DNA from: DASZGI01 sp035938995
Lineage (GTDB): Bacteria > Actinomycetota > Actinomycetes > Streptomycetales > Catenulisporaceae
Length of the DNA: 7,436 bases
Assembly: GCF_035938995.1 (NCBI RefSeq)
Contig: NZ_DASZGI010000293.1
Span: forward strand, 1 to 7,436
Direction: 5' to 3'
Position 1 is the stretch's first letter, and each line of letters begins with the position of its first letter. Shown here piece after piece: positions 1-6,307 of this stretch. A model generated the notes under the pieces. That model did not search any database and was not told the DNA's origin. It saw nothing but the letters and a program-made list of their open reading frames with translations. The translations under genes and the position numbers were made by a program.

Positions 1-177
1 GCGGCGGAAGCCCAGCTCGGCGATGGCCCGGTGGACCAGGGAGGCGGTGCTGGGCAGCACGCCGGGCTCGCCGTTGACCACCCGGGAGACGGTCTTGATG
101 CCCACCCCGGCGCGCGCCGCCACATCCTTCATCGTCGGCCGGATCCCTTGGGCGGACACCGCCGCCGCCTCATCCAT
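1..177 (-). CDS. LacI-family transcriptional regulator, N-terminal fragment
   Basis: The first 59 residues of a LacI/GalR-type repressor are read on the minus strand; the gene runs off the left edge. After about 14 poorly conserved residues comes the family's helix-turn-helix signature: TMKDVAARAGV (residues 15-25), the recognition helix GIKTVSRVVN (26-35), then the hinge-side segment ending LHRAIAELGFRR-like. In this family the domain binds short palindromes with a central CG as a dimer, and the missing C-terminal domain binds a sugar ligand. The start at 177 is the only ATG in this frame before an upstream in-frame stop (rc of 217-219), with GGA about 9 nt ahead; an internal ATG at 132-130 would give the more usual family start. 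It is divergent from the GH92 gene, and the perfect palindrome at 489-504 is a fitting operator, so it is inferred to repress that gene in the absence of a mannose-containing inducer. Family assignment is firm; target and ligand are inference. Confidence 0.93.
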   Translation of the reverse strand, partial: MDEAAAVSAQGIRPTMKDVAARAGVGIKTVSRVVNGEPGVLPSTASLVHRAIAELGFRR

Positions 178-408
178 GGGTAGAGTTCCGCATGATTCTG
201 TACAGCGCTTTCCTGATCAACGCGCCGAGTGAGTGCGCGGGCGCGCACAGTCAGACCGCCCGCGCACGGCTGCTCTTTCACGCGATCGTCGCACCATGGC
301 GGACTCCCTTCGGCGCCGGAAGCAAGGGGTTGTCAGGGAGCGAACTCAACTGAGCTGGCCCATGTCTTTTGGCGAGTGTGTGGACCTGCGTCAGGCCCTG
401 TCAACGCA

Positions 409-447
409 CAAGATCCGCGGCCGCACGCGTGGGGGCCGCGCATCTTG
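409..447. repeat. Inverted repeat upstream of the GH92 promoter
   Basis: Two 14-nt arms, 409-422 (CAAGATCCGCGGCC) and 434-447 (GGCCGCGCATCTTG), pair at 13 of 14 positions around an 11-nt loop; the only mismatch is C415/C441. The right arm runs into the TTGACA box at 445-450. A second overlapping pairing exists between CTGTCAA (398-404) and TTGACAG (445-451). It is not followed by a T run, and no gene reads into it from the left, so a terminator role is unlikely. It could be a protein-binding dyad. Confidence 0.6.
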
Positions 448-473
448 ACAGCCGAAAGCTTTCGCAGTCTGCT
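445..473 (+). promoter_or_regulatory. Putative GH92 promoter (TTGACA, weak -10)
   Basis: A consensus -35 box TTGACA lies at 445-450. At a 17-nt spacing the -10 position reads TCTGCT (468-473), which is a poor match. The predicted start point near 480 puts the palindrome at 489-504 just downstream, a position where a LacI-type repressor blocks transcription. The -35 block CTTGACAGC is identical to those at 3968 and 6307. Confidence 0.4.
453..464. promoter_or_regulatory. 12-bp palindrome CGAAAGCTTTCG inside the GH92 promoter spacer
   Basis: CGAAAGCTTTCG is a perfect 12-bp palindrome between the TTGACA box and the expected -10. Its GAAAGC/GCTTTC arms resemble LacI-family half sites, and a related CGCTTTC occurs at 207-213 upstream of the LacI gene. 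It may be a second operator or a chance palindrome. Confidence 0.3.
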
Positions 474-488
474 GCCCTTGCAGCCTAC

Positions 489-504
489 CTGACAACGTTG
501 TCAG
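489..504. promoter_or_regulatory. LacI-type operator CTGACAACGTTGTCAG
   Basis: A perfect 16-bp palindrome with a central CG, the usual form of LacI/GalR-family operators. It sits 33 nt before the GH92 start codon and just ahead of its ribosome binding site, with a LacI-family gene divergent 312 bp away. Exact half site GTTGTCAG recurs at 329-336. This is most likely the binding site of the divergent regulator. Confidence 0.75.
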
Positions 505-507
505 AGC

Positions 508-514
508 GGAAGGA
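508..514 (+). promoter_or_regulatory. Ribosome binding site that fixes the GH92 start
   Basis: GGAAGGA lies 7 nt upstream of the ATG at 522. The frame stays open back to an ATG at 369, but that start has no Shine-Dalgarno, would run through the promoter and operator, and would bury the signal peptide, so 522 is chosen. Confidence 0.8.
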
Positions 515-521
515 CGGAAAC

Positions 522-3500
522 ATGCGCCCCGTACCCACCGCACCACCGCTCCGCATCCGCCTCAGCAGACACCTGACGTACCTGGTCGTTACCGGCGCGA
601 CGGCGCTCGCCGGATTCACGGCCCCAGGCGCGTCTGCCGCGACGGCGGCGGGGCTGGTCAGCGATCCGGCATCGCTGGTCAATCCCTTCATCGGCACGTC
701 CAATTCGGCCGACGACTTCCCCGGAGCCGACTCACCGTTCGGAATGATCCAATGGTCACCGGACACCCCGTCGCGCCCGGACGGCGGCGGCTACAGCTAT
801 GGCGACTCCTCGATCACCGGGTTCAGCCTCACCCACCTGTCAGGACCCGGATGCGGCGGAGAGGGCGACGTCCCGATCCTGCCGACCACCGGCGCGGTCA
901 ACACCTCCGCGACCGAGGGCTTCTCGCACGCGAACGAGTCCGCAAACGCCGGCTACTACTCGGTCACGGGCAATGACGGGATCAAGACCGAGCTGACCAC
1001 CACCATGCGCACCGGCATGGCCCGGTTCACCTTCCCCGCCACCACCCAGGCCAACCTGATCTTCAAGCTCACCGGCAGCCAGAACGGCGACAGCAACACC
1101 CAGTTCAACGTCGTCTCGAGCAGCGAGGTGTCCGGCCAGATCACCAGCGGCCACTTCTGCGGAGCGGGCGTCACCTACACGCTCTACTTCGACGTGCAGT
1201 TCGACCACTCGTTCAGCACCAACGGCACCGCGGCGGTCCCGGCCACCCTCGCCGGCCCTTCCACCAGCGCCGCCTCGCCCAACACCGCTGAGGCGAAGAA
1301 CCACCCCACCCTGCACGGCAAACTGCCTGCCACCAGCTCCGGCAAGACCAACACCGCCAAACCCAACGCGGCCACCCCTAACGCCAGTGCCAACAACGGC
1401 TACGTGACCTTCAACACGACGAGCAACCAGGTCGTCCAGGCGAAGGTCGGCGTTTCGTTCGTGTCGATCGCGAACGCCCAGGCGAACATCGCCGCGGAGA
1501 ACCCGAACTTCAACTTCTCCGCCACTCAGTCGGCCGCGCACAGTGCGTGGAACTCGGTGCTCGGCAAGATCGACGTGGCCGGCGGCACCGCGAGCCAGCA
1601 GACCGTCTTCTACACAGCGCTCTATCACGCGCTGATCCACCCGAACGTGATCAGCGACTCCAACGGCCAGTACATGGGCGTGAACGGGGCGGTGCACTCG
1701 GTCGGATCGGGCCACTCCGCGGAGTACTCGAACTTCTCCGGCTGGGACATCTACCGCAGTCAGGCGCAGCTGTCCGCGCTGGTCGATCCGTCGGTGGCCT
1801 CGGACATCGGGCAGTCGATGGTCGACGACTACGCGGCCGGCGGCATGTTCCCCAAATGGATGAACAACAACGGCGAGACGTATGTGATGGTCGGTGATCC
1901 GGCCGACTCGATCATCGCCAACTACTACTCCTTCGGCGCCCGGAACTTCGACACCTCGACCGCGCTGCACGACCTGCTCACCGAGGCGAACAGCACTAAT
2001 AACATCCGGCCGGGAAACAACTACGTGGCGAACCTCGGGTACGTGCCCTCCAACGGTTCGGAAGGGTGCTGCAACTTCTACGGCCCCGCCTCGACCAGCC
2101 TTGAATACGACAGCGCCAACTTCGCGCTGTCGGCCTTCGCGGGCGCGCTCGGCGACACCACGGACCAGACCGCCCTGGCCAACCGCGCGCAGAACTGGCG
2201 CAACCTGCTCAACCCCTCCAGCGGATTCATCCAGCCGCGCGACTCCAACGGCCAGTGGACCGGCGGGTTCAACGCGACCAGCGGGACGAACTTCGTCGAG
2301 GGCGACTCCTGGCAATACACGCCGATGGTGCCGTTCAACCTGGCCGGGCTGATCGCGGCCAAGGGCGGCGACGCGGCGATGAACTCGTACCTGAACACCG
2401 ACCTGTCCCAGTTGACCGGCGGCAACGGCTACACGGACCTGACCAATGAGCCGAGCCTGGACATCCCGTGGGAGTACGACTACTCCGGTCAGCCGTACAA
2501 CACCCAGAAGATCGTGCGGCAGGTGCAGGACCAGATCTGGACCGACGCGCCCAACGGCCTGGCCGGAAACGACGACCTCGGCACGATGAGCGCGTGGTAC
2601 GTGTGGTCGGCGATCGGCATGTACCCAGAGACCCCGGGCACCGCCGACCTGGCCCTCGGCTCGCCGATGTTCACCCAGGTCGTGCTCGCCCTCCCCAGCG
2701 GCAACACCCTGACGATCAACGCTCCCGCGGCGGCGGACAACGCGCCCTACGTGCAGTCCGCGACCTGGAACGGCGCGGCCTGGAACAACGCCTACCTGCC
2801 GTCCGGCGCGATCTCCAGCGGCGGCACGTTCGCGTATACGCTCGGCACGTCCGCCAACACCGGCTGGGCGTCCGGGGCGAGCTCGGCGCCCGCCTCGTAC
2901 AGCGGTTCCGGCCCGCAGTACACTGACATCGGCGTTTCCAACGACAACGCGATGACGGGCGCGGACTTCGACGGGGTCGGATATTCGTACTCGGCGACCG
3001 CGCTCTCGAACGCGGGCGTGACCCCGGGTTCGACGGTCACCGCCGGCGGATCCACCTTCACCTGGCCGAACGTGACCCCGGCCGCGCTGTACAGCGCCAA
3101 GCCGGACAACTACGAGGCAGTCGGCCAGACCATCCCGGCCACCGGCTCCGGTTCGATCGCGTTCCTCGGCTCGGCGACCAACGGCCCGTCGAGCGGCACC
3201 GCGACCGTCACCTACACCGACGGCTCGACCTCATCGGTCTCGCTCGGGTTCTCCGACTGGACCCTCAACGGCGGCAGCGTGTCGGTCGAGTCGGGCAACA
3301 CGACCGCCATCACCACGGCGTACCGTAACGCCGCGAGCGGGACGGCCGACCAGACGAAGGCGTACGTCTTCGCCACCACGCCGGTCAGCCTGACGTCCGG
3401 CAAGACCGTCGCAAGCGTGACCCTGCCCGCGACGGCCAACCAGGGCGGCCTGCACGTGTTCGCGATCGCGTTCGGCGGGAGCGGCGGCACCGGCGCGCCC

Positions 3501-3884
3501 ACCGGCCCGATCGTCTCCGGCGTCTCGTCGGGCCTGTGCGTCGACGACAACCACAGCGGCACCTCCAACGGGACCGCCATCCAGATCTGGACCTGCAACA
3601 ACACCGGGGCCCAGAGCTGGACCGTCGAACCGAACGGCTCGCTGCAGGTCCTCGGCGGCTGCATGGACGTGACCAACGGTGGCACAACCAGCGGCACCAA
3701 GGTCCAGTACTACACGTGCAACGGCACCGGGGCCCAGGTGTGGCAGCCGCAATCCAACGGCTCGCTGCTGAACCCGCAGTCCGGACTGTGCCTGGATGAC
3801 CCCGGGTCCAGTACGACGAGCGGAACACAGTTGCAGATCTACACCTGCAACGGCACGAACGCTCAGAAGTGGACGCTCCCGTAG
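522..3884 (+). CDS. Secreted GH92 alpha-mannosidase with beta-sandwich module and ricin-type lectin domain
   Basis: The 1120-residue product has a Sec signal peptide (Arg-rich start, hydrophobic 19-34, cleavage after ASA-39). GH92 spans about 44-790: N-terminal beta-sandwich opening LVNPFIGTSN (52-61), then the (alpha/alpha)6 barrel with HPNVISDSNGQYMG (373-386), SGWDIYRSQ (406-414), GGMFPKW (440-446), SLEYD (526-530) and GNDDLGTMSAWYVWSAIGMYP (682-702). Family members are Ca2+-dependent, inverting exo-alpha-mannosidases. E528 is the likely catalytic acid, and the acidic pair 684-685 lies where the family has its base; both are placed from memory. Residues 232-294 are an Ala/Thr/Pro/Asn-rich, linker-like insertion in the sandwich domain. 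Residues ~797-985 form an unnamed beta-rich module, then a Gly-rich linker, then a ricin beta-trefoil (~995-1120) with three QxW motifs (Q1031, Q1072, Q1115) and six cysteines. It probably trims mannose from fungal or yeast glycans outside the cell. The divergent LacI gene and the 489-504 operator suggest local induction. The exact linkage specificity is unknown. Confidence 0.95.
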   Translation: MRPVPTAPPLRIRLSRHLTYLVVTGATALAGFTAPGASAATAAGLVSDPASLVNPFIGTSNSADDFPGADSPFGMIQWSPDTPSRPDGGGYSYGDSSITGFSLTHLSGPGCGGEGDVPILPTTGAVNTSATEGFSHANESANAGYYSVTGNDGIKTELTTTMRTGMARFTFPATTQANLIFKLTGSQNGDSNTQFNVVSSSEVSGQITSGHFCGAGVTYTLYFDVQFDHSFSTNGTAAVPATLAGPSTSAASPNTAEAKNHPTLHGKLPATSSGKTNTAKPNAATPNASANNGYVTFNTTSNQVVQAKVGVSFVSIANAQANIAAENPNFNFSATQSAAHSAWNSVLGKIDVAGGTASQQTVFYTALYHALIHPNVISDSNGQYMGVNGAVHSVGSGHSAEYSNFSGWDIYRSQAQLSALVDPSVASDIGQSMVDDYAAGGMFPKWMNNNGETYVMVGDPADSIIANYYSFGARNFDTSTALHDLLTEANSTNNIRPGNNYVANLGYVPSNGSEGCCNFYGPASTSLEYDSANFALSAFAGALGDTTDQTALANRAQNWRNLLNPSSGFIQPRDSNGQWTGGFNATSGTNFVEGDSWQYTPMVPFNLAGLIAAKGGDAAMNSYLNTDLSQLTGGNGYTDLTNEPSLDIPWEYDYSGQPYNTQKIVRQVQDQIWTDAPNGLAGNDDLGTMSAWYVWSAIGMYPETPGTADLALGSPMFTQVVLALPSGNTLTINAPAAADNAPYVQSATWNGAAWNNAYLPSGAISSGGTFAYTLGTSANTGWASGASSAPASYSGSGPQYTDIGVSNDNAMTGADFDGVGYSYSATALSNAGVTPGSTVTAGGSTFTWPNVTPAALYSAKPDNYEAVGQTIPATGSGSIAFLGSATNGPSSGTATVTYTDGSTSSVSLGFSDWTLNGGSVSVESGNTTAITTAYRNAASGTADQTKAYVFATTPVSLTSGKTVASVTLPATANQGGLHVFAIAFGGSGGTGAPTGPIVSGVSSGLCVDDNHSGTSNGTAIQIWTCNNTGAQSWTVEPNGSLQVLGGCMDVTNGGTTSGTKVQYYTCNGTGAQVWQPQSNGSLLNPQSGLCLDDPGSSTTSGTQLQIYTCNGTNAQKWTLP

Positions 3885-3885
3885 G

Positions 3886-3963
3886 GACACGCCCGCGGAA
3901 CGACCCCGGGTCCCGGCAGCCGCCGCATCGGCTGCCGGGACCCGGCCGCGTGAGCGGCGTGTC
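3886..3963 (+). terminator. Long nested hairpin terminator after the GH92 gene
   Basis: The core is a perfect 17-bp stem, 3906-3922 with 3929-3945, closed by a 6-nt loop CCGCAT. It is flanked by a second perfect 8-bp pair, GACACGCC (3886-3893) with GGCGTGTC (3956-3963), so the whole 78-nt segment can fold into one structure. It starts 2 nt after the GH92 stop. There is no T run, as is usual for actinobacterial hairpin terminators. The symmetry means it could act in both directions, but the next gene is on the same strand. Confidence 0.8.
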
Positions 3964-3968
3964 ACCCC

Positions 3969-3998
3969 TTGACAGCCCTGCCGACTCCTGGATTAACT
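3969..3998 (+). promoter_or_regulatory. Putative paaI-paaK promoter
   Basis: TTGACA (3969-3974) followed at an 18-nt spacing by TTAACT (3993-3998), an AT-rich patch that stands out in this GC-rich DNA. The predicted start point near 4005 lies just before the palindrome at 4014-4029. The -35 box begins only 5 nt after the terminator structure ends. Confidence 0.55.
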
Positions 3999-4013
3999 GA
4001 CCGCGCCGCTACA

Positions 4014-4029
4014 GACCGAATGTTCGGTC
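4014..4029. promoter_or_regulatory. TetR/PaaR-type operator GACCGAATGTTCGGTC
   Basis: Arms GACCGAA and TTCGGTC pair perfectly around a central TG. A further CGGT half follows at 4029-4032. ACCGA-N-CGGT-type palindromes are typical of TetR-family repressors, and PaaR repressors of Gram-positive phenylacetate genes bind sites of this kind. It covers about +9 to +24 of the predicted transcript, where a repressor would block elongation or clearance. The repressor itself is not in the window; phenylacetyl-CoA as inducer is inferred from the family. Confidence 0.6.
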
Positions 4030-4057
4030 GGTTGATCTCGGCTCGGAGGATCCGCGC

Positions 4058-4498
4058 ATGCCACGCTCCACGGATGCCCCTGCACCTGCAGCTACGCCCG
4101 CGTCGCCGGCGCAGGCGATGTTCGACGCCGACACCGCGTCGCGGGCGCTCGGCATCGAGCTGCTCAAGGCCGCCGACGGCTCAGCGACCGCACGGATGAC
4201 GGTCACCGCGGCGATGGTCAACGGCCACGGCATCGCGCACGGCGGCTACATCTTCCTGCTCGCCGACACCGCGTTCGCCTGCGCGTGCAACAGCCACGGT
4301 CCGGTCACGCTCGCCGCGGCGGCGGACATCGCCTTTATCGCCCCAGCGCGGGAGGGCGACGTGCTGGACGCGGTCGCGCACGAACGGACGCGCTTCGGCC
4401 GCAGCGGCATCTATGACGTCACCGTGCTGCGCGGAACCCAAGTCATCGCGGAGTTCCGCGGACACAGCCGCACGATCCGGGAGGCTGATCGGACATGA
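4058..4498 (+). CDS. paaI: PaaI-like hotdog-fold acyl-CoA thioesterase
   Basis: The 146-residue protein matches the hydroxyphenylacetyl-CoA thioesterase PaaI. After an Ala/Pro-rich tail of about 18 residues it shows the family core NGHGIAHGGYIFLLADTAFA (55-74), followed by CACNSHG. N55, the HGG turn (61-63) and D70 correspond to the conserved active-site residues of PaaI-type hotdog enzymes. The C-terminal strands end VIAEFRGHSRTI (129-140). PaaI hydrolyses aryl-CoA esters that stall the phenylacetate pathway and so frees trapped coenzyme A in the cytoplasm. GGAGGA at 4045-4050, 7 nt before the ATG, supports the start. Its stop overlaps the paaK start by 4 nt (ATGA), so the two are co-transcribed and probably translationally coupled, under the palindrome at 4014-4029. 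A wider role as a general aryl- or acyl-CoA thioesterase cannot be excluded. Confidence 0.92.
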   Translation: MPRSTDAPAPAATPASPAQAMFDADTASRALGIELLKAADGSATARMTVTAAMVNGHGIAHGGYIFLLADTAFACACNSHGPVTLAAAADIAFIAPAREGDVLDAVAHERTRFGRSGIYDVTVLRGTQVIAEFRGHSRTIREADRT

Positions 4499-5856
4499 TG
4501 ACCGGTGAGAAGGCCGGCGAGGACAGCCGACCGGATACGCCAGGCCGCCGAGTGGGTGCGCCGCCGCCCCCGGACCTGCTGGACGACGCGGAGCGGATGA
4601 GCCCGGACGAGTTGCGCGAGCGCCAGCTGGCCCGTCTTCAGCGCACGCTGCGCCATGCGTACGAGAACGTGGACCTGTACCGCCGGAAATTCGACGCGGC
4701 CGGTGTAACGCCGCAGGACTGTCGCAGCCTCGAGGATCTGGCCCGGTTCCCCTTCACCACGAAGGCCGACCTGCGCGAGAGCTACCCGTTCGGCATGTTC
4801 GCCGTGCCGATGTCCGAGGTGCGGCGCATCCACGCCTCCAGCGGCACCACCGGCCGCCCGACCGTTGTCGGTTACACCGACAACGACATCTCCATGTGGG
4901 CCGACGTGGTGGCCCGCTCGATCCGCGCGACTGGCGGACGCCCGGGCCACCTGGTCCATGTCTCCTACGGCTACGGCTTGTTCACCGGCGGACTCGGCGC
5001 GCACTACGGCGCCGAGCGGGCCGGCTGCACGGTGATCCCGGCCTCCGGGGGCATGACGGCACGTCAGGTGCAGATCATCCAGGACTTCCGCCCCGAGATC
5101 ATCATGGTCACCCCGTCGTACATGCTGACGCTGCTCGACGAGTTCGAACGCCAGGGCATCGACCCGCGCACCTCGTCGCTGCAGGTCGGCATCTTCGGCG
5201 CGGAGCCGTGGACCGAGCAGATGAGGCTGGAGATCGAGGAACGCGCGGACCTGCACGCCGTGGACATCTACGGACTGTCCGAGGTGATCGGCCCCGGCGT
5301 CGCGCAGGAGTGCGTCGAGACCAAGGACGGCCTGCACATATGGGAGGACCACTTCTACCCCGAGGTCGTCGACCCCGCCACTGACGCGGTCCTGCCGCAG
5401 GGCGAGACCGGCGAACTCGTCTTCACGTCGCTGACCAAGGAGGCGCTGCCGATCATCCGCTACCGGACACGGGATCTGACCCGGCTGCTGCCCGGCACGG
5501 CACGGCCCGCCTTCCGCCGGATGGAGAAGGTCACCGGCCGCTGCGACGACATGATCATCCTACGGGGCGTCAACCTCTTCCCGACCCAGGTCGAGGAGAT
5601 CGTCCTACGCACGCCCGACGTCGCCCCGCACTTCCAACTGGAGCTGACCCGCAACGGGCGGATGGACCACCTGACCGTCCGCGCCGAAGCCAGGCCGGAC
5701 GCGGACAAGGCACGGCGCGCGGCGGCCGCCGACGCGATCGCCCGGGCGGTCAAGGACGGCATCGGAGTGAGCGTCGGCGTGGAGATCGTCGAACCGGAGA
5801 CCCTGGCCCGCTCCACCGGCAAGCTCAATCGGGTGGTCGACCTACGCGAGGGATAA
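4495..5856 (+). CDS. paaK: Phenylacetate-CoA ligase PaaK
   Basis: The 453-residue AMP-forming ligase converts phenylacetate, CoA and ATP to phenylacetyl-CoA, AMP and pyrophosphate, the first step of aerobic phenylacetate breakdown. Visible motifs are the P-loop SSGTTGRPT (115-123), the PaaK-typical YGYGLFTGGLGAHYGAE (158-174), the adenylate motif YGLSE (259-263), YRTRDLT (323-329), the hinge segment GRCDDMIILRGVNLFP (348-363) and the C-terminal lysine loop TGKLNRV (441-447, K443). Length is close to the usual ~430 residues, with about 20 extra charged and proline-rich residues at the N-terminus. The ATG at 4495 overlaps the paaI stop; GGGAGG at 4479-4484 lies 10 nt before it, and an ATG at 4498 is equally possible. 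The ring-epoxidase genes paaABCDE are not in the window, so this pair may serve a distant paa cluster or activate another aryl acid. Substrate identity rests on family resemblance. Confidence 0.95.
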   Translation: MMTGEKAGEDSRPDTPGRRVGAPPPPDLLDDAERMSPDELRERQLARLQRTLRHAYENVDLYRRKFDAAGVTPQDCRSLEDLARFPFTTKADLRESYPFGMFAVPMSEVRRIHASSGTTGRPTVVGYTDNDISMWADVVARSIRATGGRPGHLVHVSYGYGLFTGGLGAHYGAERAGCTVIPASGGMTARQVQIIQDFRPEIIMVTPSYMLTLLDEFERQGIDPRTSSLQVGIFGAEPWTEQMRLEIEERADLHAVDIYGLSEVIGPGVAQECVETKDGLHIWEDHFYPEVVDPATDAVLPQGETGELVFTSLTKEALPIIRYRTRDLTRLLPGTARPAFRRMEKVTGRCDDMIILRGVNLFPTQVEEIVLRTPDVAPHFQLELTRNGRMDHLTVRAEARPDADKARRAAAADAIARAVKDGIGVSVGVEIVEPETLARSTGKLNRVVDLREG

Positions 5857-5876
5857 GACTGCTGCTCATGGTCCGC

Positions 5877-5901
5877 CCGGCGGCTCCATCGGCGCCGCCG
5901 G
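5877..5901 (+). terminator. Candidate terminator after paaK
   Basis: CCGGCGGC (5877-5884) pairs perfectly with GCCGCCGG (5894-5901) across a 9-nt loop, beginning 21 nt after the paaK stop. No T run follows, so confidence is moderate. A weaker hairpin (AGACG/CGTCT, 6258-6272) followed by TTCCCTT lies further downstream and could be a back-up. Confidence 0.5.
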
Positions 5902-6204
5902 ACCGGCCTCGGCCAGAAACCTAAAGCCGCGCTCGCGACGCGATGAACAAGCACACGTCGCGCTCCGCAACACCGCCCGCCGTCGACCCGAAGCCCAAAG
6001 CCACGCTCACGGTGCCACGAACAAGCACGTATCGCGCTCCACGTGCCCGCTGCACCGGCCTCGGCCAGAAACCTAAAGCCGCCCTCGCGGCGCGACGAAC
6101 GAGCACACGTCGCCTTCCGCAACGCCGCCCGCAGTCGGCCCAAAGCCGAAGTCACACTCACGGTGCCACGAACGAGCACGTGTCATGCTCCACGCGGCCA
6201 CTCC
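5902..6204. repeat. Nested tandem repeat, two ~152-bp units of two ~75-bp halves
   Basis: Unit 1 (5902-6053) and unit 2 (6054 to about 6204) are direct copies; the first 29 nt, 5902-5930 and 6054-6082, are identical, and the offset is 152 nt, falling to 151 after a one-base indel. Inside each unit a shorter 47-nt motif occurs twice: 5920-5966, 5994-6040, 6072-6118 and 6145-6191 (spacings 74, 78, 73). The most conserved parts are CAAAGCC or TAAAGCC near the start and GAACRAGCACRYRTC in the middle. Period 152 is not a multiple of three, so the reading frame is not kept. Function is unknown; a dispersed intergenic repeat, a multi-site binding array or a structured transcript are all possible. 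Confidence 0.85.
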
Positions 6205-6307
6205 GTCACCACTGCCCCACCCGCTGCGTCATCAGGCGGAATCCGCTTCTCACTCTTAGACGGGCCTCGTCTTTCCCTTAAACCACCCTGGATCGGCTCG
6301 CGCACTC

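Larger units (their letters stand above)
178..521. other. Divergent intergenic control region, LacI gene / GH92 gene
   Basis: This 344-bp gap has no convincing gene. From left to right it holds: a half palindrome AGCGCTTTCC (204-213) close to the LacI start; a GC-rich inverted repeat GTGCGCG-GG-CGCGCAC (233-248); a full copy of one operator half, GTTGTCAG (329-336), and a near copy of the other, CTGTCAAC (398-405); a strong dyad (409-447); a TTGACA box (445-450); a 12-bp palindrome (453-464); and the 16-bp palindrome (489-504) just before the GH92 ribosome binding site. The density of partial copies of the operator suggests more than one repressor binding site and possible looping or autoregulation, which is inference. 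No clear promoter for the LacI gene could be fixed; CAGAAT-like bases near 195-200 (minus strand) are the best -10 candidate. Confidence 0.7.

Noticed and set aside
233..248. GTGCGCG-GG-CGCGCAC inverted repeat as an operator
   Set aside because: A GC-only 7-bp dyad is expected by chance in such DNA and nothing else supports a role.
369..521. Upstream extension of the GH92 frame to an ATG at 369
   Set aside because: No ribosome binding site, the extension covers the operator and promoter, and the signal peptide would no longer be N-terminal. GGAAGGA before 522 explains the start.
840..2315. 491-codon minus-strand open frame inside the GH92 gene
   Set aside because: Arg/Val/Gly-rich antisense shadow typical of high-GC coding DNA; no domain is recognisable and the plus-strand GH92 is certain.
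4411..5352. 313-codon minus-strand frame over paaI-paaK
   Set aside because: Antisense shadow of two well-recognised genes; no motif or ribosome binding site.
5460..6179. 239-codon minus-strand frame over the paaK end and the repeats
   Set aside because: Half of it is antisense to paaK and the rest follows the repeats, whose period is not a multiple of three. Composition is Arg-rich without domain signals.
5902..6204. CRISPR array
   Set aside because: The repeats are 47 nt or more, imperfect, and the stretches between them are themselves related; there are no unique spacers and no cas genes.
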